A DNA stretch of 5,618 nucleotides from UBA11524 sp051886675 (GCA_051886675.1 JBJEYH010000147.1:1-5618); one strand, 5' to 3'. Positions 1 to 5,573 are shown, counted from the stretch's first letter. Notes: a model not told the origin generated them from the sequence alone. Numbers and translations are program-made.

Positions 1-413
1 CTAATGCCCCAAATATTCCCGGCGAATTTTGTGCAGATTCACCATTAACTGCCTTTGGTGTGGGGCGTACCTCGGAGAACTTCGTTCTACCAACTGTGCT
101 AATGCCCCAAATATTCCCGGCGAATTTTGTGCAGATTCACCATTAACTGCCTTGGGTGTGGGGCGTACCTCGGAGAACTTCGTTCTACCAACTGTGCTAA
201 TGCCCCAAATATTCCCAGCGAATTTTGTGCAGATTCACCATTAACTGCCTTTGGTGTGGGGCGTTCCTCGGAGAACTTCGTTCTACCAACTGTGCTAATG
301 CCCCAAATATTCTCGATGATTTTTGTGCAGATTCGCCATTAACTGCTTCCAGAGTTCTGATCCTTCGGGGCGATAGTACGAATGGCTCGTTCTACCAACT
401 GCGCTAATGCCCC
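1..413 (-). repeat. Tandem 98-bp array of tRNA-5'-half-like units
   Basis: Seen: the motif ctaatgcccc ends at 10, 108, 206, 304 and 413, giving three 98-bp units (11-108, 109-206, 207-304), a partial unit at the window edge and one 109-bp unit (305-413). The 98-bp units differ by only a few substitutions (for example near 156, 218 and 265). On the minus strand each unit opens with GGGGCATTAGC(A/G)CAGTTGG followed by GTAGAAC, which resembles a tRNA acceptor strand plus D-arm. Within each unit GGGGC can pair with GCCCC ending 47 nt in, around a small hairpin (AGAAC-GAA-GTTCT in the 98-bp units). There is no T-arm, no 3' acceptor strand and no CCA, so these are not functional tRNA genes. The array has a lower GC content than its surroundings. 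A promoter at 464-492 points into it. Inferred: a tRNA-derived repeat or structured RNA array of unknown function; it probably continues beyond the window. Confidence 0.85.
305..413 (-). ncRNA. Promoter-proximal divergent tRNA-like unit (candidate RNA start)
   Basis: This 109-bp unit is the first one reached from the minus-strand promoter at 464-492. It shares the D-arm-like opening (with GCGC instead of GCAC) and the distal segment (AGTTAATGG, GAATCTGCACAAAA, GAATATTT) with the 98-bp units, but about 40 nt in the middle are different. The GGGGC/GCCCC closing pair is kept at the same 47-nt spacing. The replaced interior can still form a hairpin (ACGA-GCCAT-TCGT). The frame through its start reads GALAQLVER, the familiar artefact of translating tRNA genes. 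Whether a stable RNA is made is an inference from the promoter and the preserved pairing. Confidence 0.4.
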
Positions 414-463
414 ATATGACTGCTGGCAGTGTGGCGGCAGGATCCCTGCGAACCACGGGAGAT

Positions 464-492
464 AGTATAGCACATCCGGCGCAAAGATGCAA
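464..492 (-). promoter_or_regulatory. Sigma-70-type promoter reading into the tRNA-like array
   Basis: On the minus strand there is a -35 box TTGCAT (487-492), a 17-bp spacer and a -10 box TATACT (464-469). Transcription would start near 457, about 45 nt before the first GGGGCAT at 413. No open reading frame with a ribosome binding site follows, so the likely product is an RNA covering the repeat array. The -35 hexamer and spacer length match those of the other minus-strand promoter at 1331-1359. Confidence 0.65.
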
Positions 493-996
493 GCCTTTTT
501 CCTGGGGATCTGCGGAAATTTTCTCGCGCCGCACGGGCAGCGGGCCTTCGGGGCTGCAGGGCCGCTGAAAGCCTGCGCGCCGGTGGCTCCCGCAAGAGCG
601 CCCGTGTGATGGGCGTGCCGCGAGCAGGAGGCTGTGCGTCCCGTCACGGGGGCTGCGCCATCGCCGGAACGGGGTTCGTTGGCAGCCCGCCCCTGTCGCG
701 GACGCGGCTCCGGAGCTCCTGTTCCGGCGGGCAGGACAGGCGTGGTGACAGCGGACGGCCCCGCATCCGCCGGCGCCGCAAGGAGCGCTTCGCCGGTTGC
801 CTGATCATCGCGGCCAACGGCGTGGCTCTGCGGCATCCCGTCATCGGGATGATCGGCGGGATGATCGGCGCGGCCCTCAGGCGCGGCGGGGACGTCCCCG
901 GCGTCACGCGGGATCCGCCGGGCCGCTTCGATCCCCCGATGGCGGCGGGCTGTACTGCCAGCCCTCCGGAGAAACGGCGTCGCCCGGACAGCGCAA

Positions 997-1032
997 GCCC
1001 CGCCGGATGTCCCGCAGGGGATCCGCCGGGGC
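997..1032. repeat. 36-bp inverted repeat downstream of the CxxC gene
   Basis: The arms GCCCCGCCGGAT (997-1008) and ATCCGCCGGGGC (1021-1032) pair at 11 of 12 positions, and the 12-nt loop has further CCC/GGG pairing. It lies about 40 nt past the stop of the minus-strand 73-aa gene. It has no T-run on either strand, so it is not a standard intrinsic terminator, but it could mark or protect the 3' end of that transcript. Confidence 0.55.
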
Positions 1033-1069
1033 CGTTGATCGCATGGGGGATGCGGAACCTGCCCGCGCG

Positions 1070-1291
1070 TCAGTAGATTTTCTCCAGCGCCGCGGGCTCC
1101 ACGCCGCAGGCCCGGCAGAAGTCCTCCAGATCGCCGGGGGTGCGGATCAGGGCGATGTCCTCGAATTTGCCCGTGGCCCTGTCGCGGAAGCCGGCCACCT
1201 GCTCGCCGGTGCAGATGCTGCACCGCAGGGCGGGTATCTGCCGGGCGGGATCGTAGGCAAGGGTGGGCTGCTTGCGGTGGAACAGACGCAT
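1070..1291 (-). CDS. Small conserved clostridial CxxC protein, function unknown
   Basis: A 73-aa protein starting MRLFHRKQPT. The start at 1291 is set by a strong Shine-Dalgarno sequence (GGAAGGAGG, 1299-1307) 7 nt upstream; a longer open frame back to 1462 would run through the promoter and is unlikely. The centre carries RCSICTGEQVAGF (residues 23-35) followed by TGKFEDIALIR (40-50). I recognise this from memory as a widespread small protein of Clostridia, sometimes misleadingly labelled aspartate dehydrogenase; I know of no demonstrated function. A second pair, Cys59 and Cys62 (FCRAC), gives two CxxC pairs, so a metal-binding or redox role is possible but inferred. No signal peptide or membrane segment is seen, so it is probably cytoplasmic. 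It has its own promoter (1331-1359) and diverges from the ABC transporter operon. Confidence 0.8.
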   Translation of the reverse strand: MRLFHRKQPTLAYDPARQIPALRCSICTGEQVAGFRDRATGKFEDIALIRTPGDLEDFCRACGVEPAALEKIY

Positions 1292-1330
1292 GACGCCGCC
1301 TCCTTCCGGAACGTGCCGGTTGATAGGATC

Positions 1331-1359
1331 AGTGTAGCGCACGGCCGCGGCAAATGCAA
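1331..1359 (-). promoter_or_regulatory. Promoter of the 73-aa CxxC gene
   Basis: On the minus strand a -35 box TTGCAT (1354-1359), a 17-bp spacer and a -10 box TACACT (1331-1336) lie about 40 nt upstream of the ATG, giving a short leader that contains the GGAAGGAGG ribosome binding site. Confidence 0.7.
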
Positions 1360-1427
1360 GGCCCTTGCCGAAAAAAGCGCGCCGGACGCGGGCCTTCCGC
1401 CGGGTAAAAAAATGTTGTCCGCCCCTG

Positions 1428-1456
1428 TTGACACCGGATGCCGTTCGTGCTATACT
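1428..1456 (+). promoter_or_regulatory. Consensus sigma-70 promoter of the ABC transporter operon
   Basis: TTGACA (1428-1433), a 17-bp spacer and TATACT (1451-1456): a perfect -35 and a near-perfect -10. The predicted transcription start is near 1463, leaving a leader of about 43 nt before the ATG at 1506, with AAGGAGG at 1490-1496. It diverges from the promoter at 1331-1359. Such a strong promoter suggests high expression unless repressed. Confidence 0.85.
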
Positions 1457-1470
1457 GTCCACGTTAGCAG

Positions 1471-1484
1471 TTTAGCACGCTAAA
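1471..1484. promoter_or_regulatory. Candidate operator palindrome in the importer leader
   Basis: TTTAGCACGCTAAA is a perfect 6-bp inverted repeat with a 2-bp centre, preceded by another partial copy (TTAGC, 1464-1468). It sits just downstream of the predicted transcription start and before the ribosome binding site, a usual place for a repressor. The regulator is unknown. It does not match the long-spaced CIRCE element despite the shared TTAGCA. Confidence 0.4.
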
Positions 1485-1505
1485 TCACTAAGGAGGAATT
1501 TTCGT

Positions 1506-2312
1506 ATGCGCAAGCTGGTTTCCGTGCTGTCCATGGTGATGGCGCTGATGATGGTGTTCATGGTTCCCGCGATGGCGGAGGATACGTCCCTGGCCGACAT
1601 CCAGGCCAAGGGCGAGCTGATCCTGGGTCTGGACGCTTCGTTCCCGCCCATGGGCTTCATGAATGACGACGGCGAGATCGTCGGCTATGACATTGACGTG
1701 GCCAAGGCCGTGTGCGAGAAGCTGGGCGTGAAGCTGGTCTGCCAGCCCATCGACTGGGACGCCAAGGACATGGAGCTGGCCAACGGCAACATCGACTGCA
1801 TCTGGAACGGCCTGACCGTCACCGAGGAGCGGCAGGAGACCTATAGCATGTCCGTCAATTACCTGCAGAACGCCCAGGTGGTGGTGGTGCTGGAGGACAG
1901 TGAGGTTCAGACCCTGGCGGATCTGGCGGGCAAGACCATCGCGGTGCAGTCCGGCTCCTCCGCGGCGGAGGCCGTGGACGCCAATGAGGAATTCAAGGCT
2001 TCCCTGGCCGGCGCGCCGGTGGAATACGCCGACTATGCCATGGCCCTGATGGATCTGGAGAACAAGGGCGTGGACGGCGTGGTCATGGACGTGATCGTGG
2101 CCAACTACTACATCACCACCAAGCAGGCCAGCTACCGCGTGCTGGACGAGCAGCTGGCGCCCGAATTCTACGCCATCGGCTTCCGCAAGGATGACGTGGC
2201 CCTGACCGAGGCCGTCAACGCCCTGCTGAAGGAGCTGGCCGCGGACGGCACCCTGGCGGAAATCTCCACCGCGTGGTTCGGCCAGGATATCTCCATCGTC
2301 CCCGCGGAGTAA
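1506..2312 (+). CDS. Amino-acid ABC transporter substrate-binding protein
   Basis: A 268-aa family 3 (HisJ/GlnH-type) extracellular solute-binding protein that captures a polar amino acid and delivers it to the permease. Residues 1-24 form a signal peptide (basic RK, a Met/Val/Leu-rich core, then VPAMA before E25). Family landmarks: LGLDASFPPMGF (40-51), GYDIDVAKAV (60-69), GNIDCIWNGLTVTEERQ (94-110), AVQSGSS (146-152) and MDVIVANYY (194-202). By analogy with HisJ, Arg109 should bind the substrate carboxylate and Asp195 its amino group. The exact substrate cannot be read from sequence. There is no lipobox cysteine, so unlike most Gram-positive binding proteins it does not look like a lipoprotein. 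The ATG has AGGAGG (1491-1496) 9 nt upstream. First gene of a three-gene operon. Confidence 0.95.
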   Translation: MRKLVSVLSMVMALMMVFMVPAMAEDTSLADIQAKGELILGLDASFPPMGFMNDDGEIVGYDIDVAKAVCEKLGVKLVCQPIDWDAKDMELANGNIDCIWNGLTVTEERQETYSMSVNYLQNAQVVVVLEDSEVQTLADLAGKTIAVQSGSSAAEAVDANEEFKASLAGAPVEYADYAMALMDLENKGVDGVVMDVIVANYYITTKQASYRVLDEQLAPEFYAIGFRKDDVALTEAVNALLKELAADGTLAEISTAWFGQDISIVPAE

Positions 2313-2332
2313 ACACAAGATAACCCATCGCA

Positions 2333-2371
2333 GCAGAAGGGCAGCCTTCCCACAGAGGGCCGCCCTTCTGC
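2333..2371 (+). other. Intercistronic stem-loop between binding protein and permease
   Basis: GCAGAAGGGC (2333-2342) and GCCCTTCTGC (2362-2371) pair perfectly over 10 bp, with three further G-C pairs inside after one mismatch. There is no T-run after it, and the permease ribosome binding site follows 9 nt later, so it is not a full terminator. By analogy with other binding-protein operons it may stabilise the upstream mRNA or attenuate downstream expression, keeping the binding protein in excess (inference). Confidence 0.7.
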
Positions 2372-2393
2372 CGCCTGTGGAGGAGGAGTGTCC

Positions 2394-3056
2394 GTGCAGT
2401 ACTTCAACAATCCGGAGCGGCTGATGAAGCTGTTGACGCAGCTGGCCACAGGCTTTGGCACCACGCTGTCCATCTTCGGGATGACGCTTTTGATCTCCCT
2501 GCCCCTGGGCCTGGTGGTGGCGCTGGGCCGCATGAGCCGGCGGAAGATCATTTCCGCCCCGGTGAGCCTGTATATCCTGGTCATGCGCGGCACGCCCCTG
2601 ATGCTGCAGCTGTTCGCGGTGTATTTCTTCCTGCCGCGGCTGGTGGGGCCCATCCCCCGGCTGACGGCCACCTACATCGCCTTCGGGCTGAACTATGCCG
2701 CCTACTTCGCGGAGATCTACCGCGGCGGCATCATGTCCATCCCGCCGGGACAGTACGAGGCCGCGCAGGTGCTGGGGTTCACCAGATCGCAGACCTTCCT
2801 GCGGATCATCCTGCCCCAGACCATCAAGCGGATTCTCCTGCCCGTGTCCAACGAGGTCATCACCCTGGTGAAGGATACCTCCCTGGCGACGGCCATCGCC
2901 GTGTCGGAAATGTACCTCACCGCCAAGAACGCCACCAGCGCATCCGGCTCGGTGGAGCCGCTGTTTCTGGCGGGCGTGTTCTACCTGCTGATGAACGCCG
3001 CCGTGACCTTCGTGTTCGGGCGGCTGATCAAGCGGTTCGACTACTACCATGACTGA
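2394..3056 (+). CDS. Amino-acid ABC transporter permease (HisM/GlnP family)
   Basis: A 220-aa inner-membrane permease of the polar amino-acid uptake family, the usual length for this group. Hydrophobic segments lie near residues 18-45, 55-82, 90-108, 145-172 and 187-208. The family signatures are RGTPLMLQLF (65-74), FAEIYRGGI (105-113) and the EAA loop EAAQVLGFTRSQTFLRIILP (122-141), which docks on the ATPase. Only one permease gene is present, so it probably works as a homodimer. I chose the GTG at 2394 because AGGAGG (2381-2386) is then 7 nt upstream; a GTG at 2388 is in frame but only 1 nt from that site. The gene lies 81 nt after the binding-protein gene, past a stem-loop, and 17 nt before the ATPase gene. 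Confidence 0.95.
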   Translation: MQYFNNPERLMKLLTQLATGFGTTLSIFGMTLLISLPLGLVVALGRMSRRKIISAPVSLYILVMRGTPLMLQLFAVYFFLPRLVGPIPRLTATYIAFGLNYAAYFAEIYRGGIMSIPPGQYEAAQVLGFTRSQTFLRIILPQTIKRILLPVSNEVITLVKDTSLATAIAVSEMYLTAKNATSASGSVEPLFLAGVFYLLMNAAVTFVFGRLIKRFDYYHD

Positions 3057-3073
3057 CGGGGAGGGATCGCGTC

Positions 3074-3823
3074 ATGCTGACAGCCAGCCATATTCAGAAA
3101 TCCTTTGACGGGCAGGGCGTGCTGCGGGACGTTTCCCTGTCGGTGCAGACGGGAGAGGTCGTGGCGATCATCGGGCGGAGCGGCTCGGGCAAGAGCACGC
3201 TGCTGCGCTGCGTGAACAACCTGGAAAGGGTGGACAGCGGCGATATCCTCATCGATGACGAGCCGCTGGTGACCACCCAGGACGGCAAGGCCGTCTACGC
3301 TCCGCCGGAGAAGCTGCGCAAGCTGTGCCTGAAGATGGGCTTTGTGTTCCAGAGCTACAACCTGTTCCCCCACTGGTCCGTGATGGACAACCTGTGCATC
3401 CCGCAGACGGCGGTGCTGCGCCGCAAGCGTCCCGAGGCCGAGCAGAAGGCCCGGCAGCTGCTGGAGCGGGTCGGCCTGGGCGACCGGGGGGATGCGTATC
3501 CCTGCCAGCTGTCCGGCGGACAGCAGCAGCGCGTGGCCATCGCCCGTGCGCTGGCGCTGGATCCGGAGATACTCTGCTTTGACGAGCCCACCTCCGCGCT
3601 GGATCCGGAGCTGACCCGGGAGGTGCTGATGGTGATCCGCAGCCTTGCGCAGGAGAAGCGCACGATGCTGATCGTCACCCACGAGATGAAGTTTGCGCGG
3701 GAGGTAGCGGATCGCATCGTGTTCATGCACGAGGGCGTCATCGCCGCCCAGGGCACGCCGGAGGAGGTCATGTCCGGCCAGAACGAAGCCCTGATGGCCT
3801 TCATGGGGGACCTGGATCAATAA
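3074..3823 (+). CDS. Amino-acid ABC transporter ATP-binding protein (GlnQ/HisP type)
   Basis: A 249-aa cytoplasmic ATPase that energises the importer. All nucleotide-binding motifs are intact: Walker A GRSGSGKS (34-41), Q-loop Gln93 in VFQSYNLFPH, signature LSGGQQQRVAIARAL (146-160), Walker B ILCFDE (166-171), D-loop SALD (174-177) and the switch His203 (VTHEM). Phe11 fits the A-loop aromatic position. A short acidic/basic insert (about 64-84) between Walker A and the Q-loop is common in the HisP branch. Length is normal. The ATG has GGGGAGGG (3058-3065) 8 nt upstream. Last gene of the operon; no clear T-tailed terminator follows, only the hairpin cluster beginning at 3856. Confidence 0.97.
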   Translation: MLTASHIQKSFDGQGVLRDVSLSVQTGEVVAIIGRSGSGKSTLLRCVNNLERVDSGDILIDDEPLVTTQDGKAVYAPPEKLRKLCLKMGFVFQSYNLFPHWSVMDNLCIPQTAVLRRKRPEAEQKARQLLERVGLGDRGDAYPCQLSGGQQQRVAIARALALDPEILCFDEPTSALDPELTREVLMVIRSLAQEKRTMLIVTHEMKFAREVADRIVFMHEGVIAAQGTPEEVMSGQNEALMAFMGDLDQ

Positions 3824-4063
3824 CCCTCCCAGGAATCGCGGCAGCGGAAAAGGGTCAAGGGGCGATGCTCCTTGCCTTGGTAGCAGGGGCGGCGTTAGCC
3901 CCTGCGCGGGTCTGGGCGGCAGCCCAGGCGCAACACAAAGAAAAATAAAAAAAGGAACAGATGAAGCCAGAGTTTCCAAGCAGGCGACGAAGTTCGCCCG
4001 CGTTGGAAACGGCAGGTTCCGCGCCTCAACATCGGAGCGCCCGCCCGCCGCAACAGCCCCCGT
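3824..4063. repeat. Noncoding hairpin cluster after the importer operon
   Basis: Four stem-loops occur in quick succession. CAAGGGGC/GCTCCTTG (3856-3874) has 8 bp and a 3-nt loop. GCAGGGGC/GCCCCTGC (3883-3905) has a perfect 8-bp stem. CTGGGC/GCCCAG (3912-3927) has a perfect 6-bp stem. GTTTCCAA/TTGGAAAC (3972-4010) contains a nested GGCGA/TCGCC stem. Between the last two is an A-rich run (3935-3954), which is T-rich on the minus strand. None has a T-run on the plus strand, so an intrinsic terminator for the importer operon is not evident, although the hairpins may still end or protect the transcript. From memory, similar translated fragments turn up as spurious proteins in clostridial genomes, which suggests a dispersed intergenic repeat. 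Confidence 0.65.
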
Positions 4064-5121
4064 CCCCCCGGCAAAAGGCCGTGCATCGCGTCCCTCCAGG
4101 CAGCACGACCGCCCGACAAACAAATGACAGTCCCCTGCGTGTACAGCGCGGGGGACTGCTTGCGTCGGCGGGAAGGCGGTGGCGCAAAGGCGGTAGCGTC
4201 CGGTCAGAAGCATCGCGCCTTCGCCCTTGCCGCGACAGGCATGCGCTCCGCAGGCCTGCCCCTCCGCATCCCCCGGCCAAAGGCCGTGCATCGCGCCCCC
4301 AGGCAGCACGACCGCCCCACAAACAAATGACAGCCCCCTGTGTGTACAGTGCGGGGGACTGCTTGCGTCGGCGGGAAGGCGGTGGCGCAAAGGCGGTAGC
4401 GTCCGGTCAGAAGCATCGCGCCTTCGCCCTTGCCGCGACAGGCCTCGCTGTGCAGGCAGGTGTGCCGCAGGCCTGCCCCTCCGCATCCCCCGGCCAAAGG
4501 CCGTGCATCGCGCCCCCAGGCAGCACGACCGCCCCACAAACAAATGACAGCCCCCTGTGTGTACAGCGCGGGGGACTGCTTGCGTCGGCGGGAAGGCGGT
4601 GACTGCCCGGGTCAGAAGCATCGTGCCTTCGCCCTTGCTGCGACAGGCATCGCTGTGCAGGCAGGTGTGCCGCAGGCCTGCCCCTCCGCATCCCCCGGCA
4701 AAAGGCCGTGCATCGCGCCCCCAGGCAGCATGACCGCCCCACAAACAAATGACAGTCCCCTGCGTGTACAGCGCGGGGGACTGTTTGCGTCGGCGGGAAG
4801 GCGTCGGCGGGAAGGCGGTGACTGCCCGGGTCAGAAGCATCGCGCCTTCGCCCTTGCCGCGACAGGCATCGCTGTGCAGACAGGTGTGCCGCAGGCCTGC
4901 CCCGCATTCCCCGGCCAAATGCCGTGCATCGTGCCCTCGGGCAGCATGACCGCCCGACAAACAAATGACAGCCCCCTGTGTGTACAGCGCGGGGGACTGT
5001 TTGCGTCGGCGGGAAGGCGGTGACTGCCCGGGCAGAAGCATCGCGCCTTCGCCCTTGCCGCGACAGGCATGCGCTGTACAGACAGGTGTGCCGCAGGCCT
5101 GCCCCTCCGCATCCCCCGGCC
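4064..5121. repeat. Tandem array of about five 203-217-bp hairpin-bearing units
   Basis: The anchor ACAAACAAATGACAG starts at 4116, 4319, 4536, 4741 and 4957, giving periods of 203, 217, 205 and 216 bp, with a partial unit before the first anchor. Each unit holds a 31-nt stem-loop just after the anchor (4128-4158, 4331-4361, 4548-4578, 4753-4783, 4969-4999), a GGCGGGAAGGCGGTG segment, GAAGCATCG(C/T)GCCTTCGCCC, and a GGCC/GGCCG block ending in GCAGCA(C/T)GACCGCCC. Units 1-2 and 3-5 differ in one segment (GGCGCAAAGGCGGTAGCGTCC versus GACTGCCCGGG, written here in part), and unit 1 lacks about 14 bp present in the others. Unit 4 has a 14-bp internal duplication (GCGTCGGCGGGAAG, from 4786). The array ends exactly at the stop codon of the YolD-like gene. 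Long open frames through it are artefacts of GC content. Confidence 0.9.
4957..4999 (-). terminator. Terminator-like hairpin in the repeat unit nearest the YolD gene
   Basis: On the minus strand a 12-bp stem (4969-4980 with 4988-4999, including G-T wobbles and one C-A mismatch) with a 7-nt loop is followed by TCATTTGTTTGT (4957-4968), in which 8 of 12 bases are T. This is the layout of an intrinsic terminator for the polymerase/YolD transcript, about 120 nt past the stop codon. The T-tract is interrupted, so strength is uncertain. The same arrangement recurs in all four other units, and in units 1 and 4 the stem has no mismatch. Confidence 0.5.
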
Positions 5122-5573
5122 TATCCGCCCTCCGGCGGCTCGCGGCCGTGGAACAGCGGCCCGTCCAGATCGTCGATGCTGGCGATGGGGATCGACGTGC
5201 CGTCCGTCAGCAGAAGCTGCTGCCCGGCTTCGTCCATGCGCCGCACCCGCCCCGTGACGCGGCGGTAGGCCCCGCCTTCCTTCTTCGCATCCGGGATGAA
5301 GCACAGAAAGGTGACCTCCGGCTGCGTGTCCGCCAGCGCATCCGCCAGCTGCGCAAGCCGACGGTTCAGCCGGGCCAGGGCATCCTCGTCCGGGCCGATG
5401 CGCCGCTCGGTGAGCCGGGCGGTTTCCTGCACCGCTTCGCTGTAGCCCGCCAGCGCGTCGAAGGGCGCAAACTGCGCCGCCCGGTTCAGCCGGGTCATGG
5501 GCTGCCGGCGCGCCGATACGTGCCGGGGCAGACGCAGCATGTCCGCGTAGGGAAAGACTTCCGGCCTGCTCAT
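5121..5573 (-). CDS. YolD-like family protein
   Basis: A 150-aa protein recognisable as YolD-like from YADMLRLPRHVSARRQPMTR (residues 9-28), LNRAAQFAPFDALAGY (29-44), the helical segment EAVQETARLTERRIGPDEDA (46-65), and the C-terminal half with FIPDAKKEGGAY (92-103) and DGTSIPIASIDDLDG (124-138). YolD-family genes typically sit beside Y-family translesion polymerase genes in Firmicutes; their biochemical role is unclear, with a UmuD-like accessory function suggested. The start ATG overlaps the upstream stop codon (ATGA at 5570-5573), implying translational coupling. The TAG stop (5121-5123) lies exactly at the edge of the tandem repeat array, and the last residues (GREPPEGG) look less conserved, so the 3' end may have been altered by the repeat. 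No signal peptide. Confidence 0.88.
   Translation of the reverse strand: MSRPEVFPYADMLRLPRHVSARRQPMTRLNRAAQFAPFDALAGYSEAVQETARLTERRIGPDEDALARLNRRLAQLADALADTQPEVTFLCFIPDAKKEGGAYRRVTGRVRRMDEAGQQLLLTDGTSIPIASIDDLDGPLFHGREPPEGG

Larger units (their letters stand above)
414..1069. other. GC-rich stretch without a convincing gene
   Basis: Several frames on both strands stay open here, but this is expected at such a high GC content. None has a clear ribosome binding site or a recognisable protein family, and most predicted peptides are rich in Arg, Gly and Pro. The left end holds the promoter for the tRNA-like array. Inside are a perfect 12-bp tandem duplication (GGGATGATCGGC, 846-869), a 13-bp direct repeat (GGGATCCGCCGGG at 910-922 and 1018-1030) and a 36-bp inverted repeat (997-1032). 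It may be decayed coding sequence or intergenic filler. Confidence 0.5.

Noticed and set aside
29..407. Three overlapping plus-strand ORFs of 60-71 aa with repeated MCRFTINCL
   Set aside because: They come from the 98-bp repeat, which is not a multiple of three, so the frame shifts at each unit; there is no ribosome binding site.
305..413. Functional tRNA gene
   Set aside because: The D-stem pairs poorly, there is no TTCRA T-loop, and no ATGCCCC 3' acceptor strand or CCA is found downstream on the minus strand.
339..1223. 294-aa minus-strand frame ending in GALAQLVER
   Set aside because: It overlaps the real 73-aa gene in another frame, and its end is the translation of the tRNA-like repeat, a well-known annotation artefact.
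1471..1484. CIRCE (HrcA) operator
   Set aside because: It shares TTAGCA but lacks the long 9-nt spaced TTAGCACTC/GAGTGCTAA arms.
1488..3050. 520-aa minus-strand open reading frame rich in His and Gly
   Set aside because: It is the antisense shadow of the binding-protein and permease genes, which have clear family motifs and ribosome binding sites.
3883..3927. Intrinsic terminator of the importer operon
   Set aside because: The two stem-loops are strong but are followed on the plus strand by GC-rich and then A-rich sequence, not a T-run, so I list them only as hairpins.
3044..5041. 665-aa minus-strand open reading frame
   Set aside because: It is antisense to the intact ATPase gene and then runs through the tandem repeats, whose unit lengths mostly are not multiples of three. 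It has no domain, and open frames on several strands are expected at this GC content.
4116..5121. CRISPR array
   Set aside because: The whole ~210-bp unit is repeated, including the sequence between anchors; there are no unique spacers and no cas genes.
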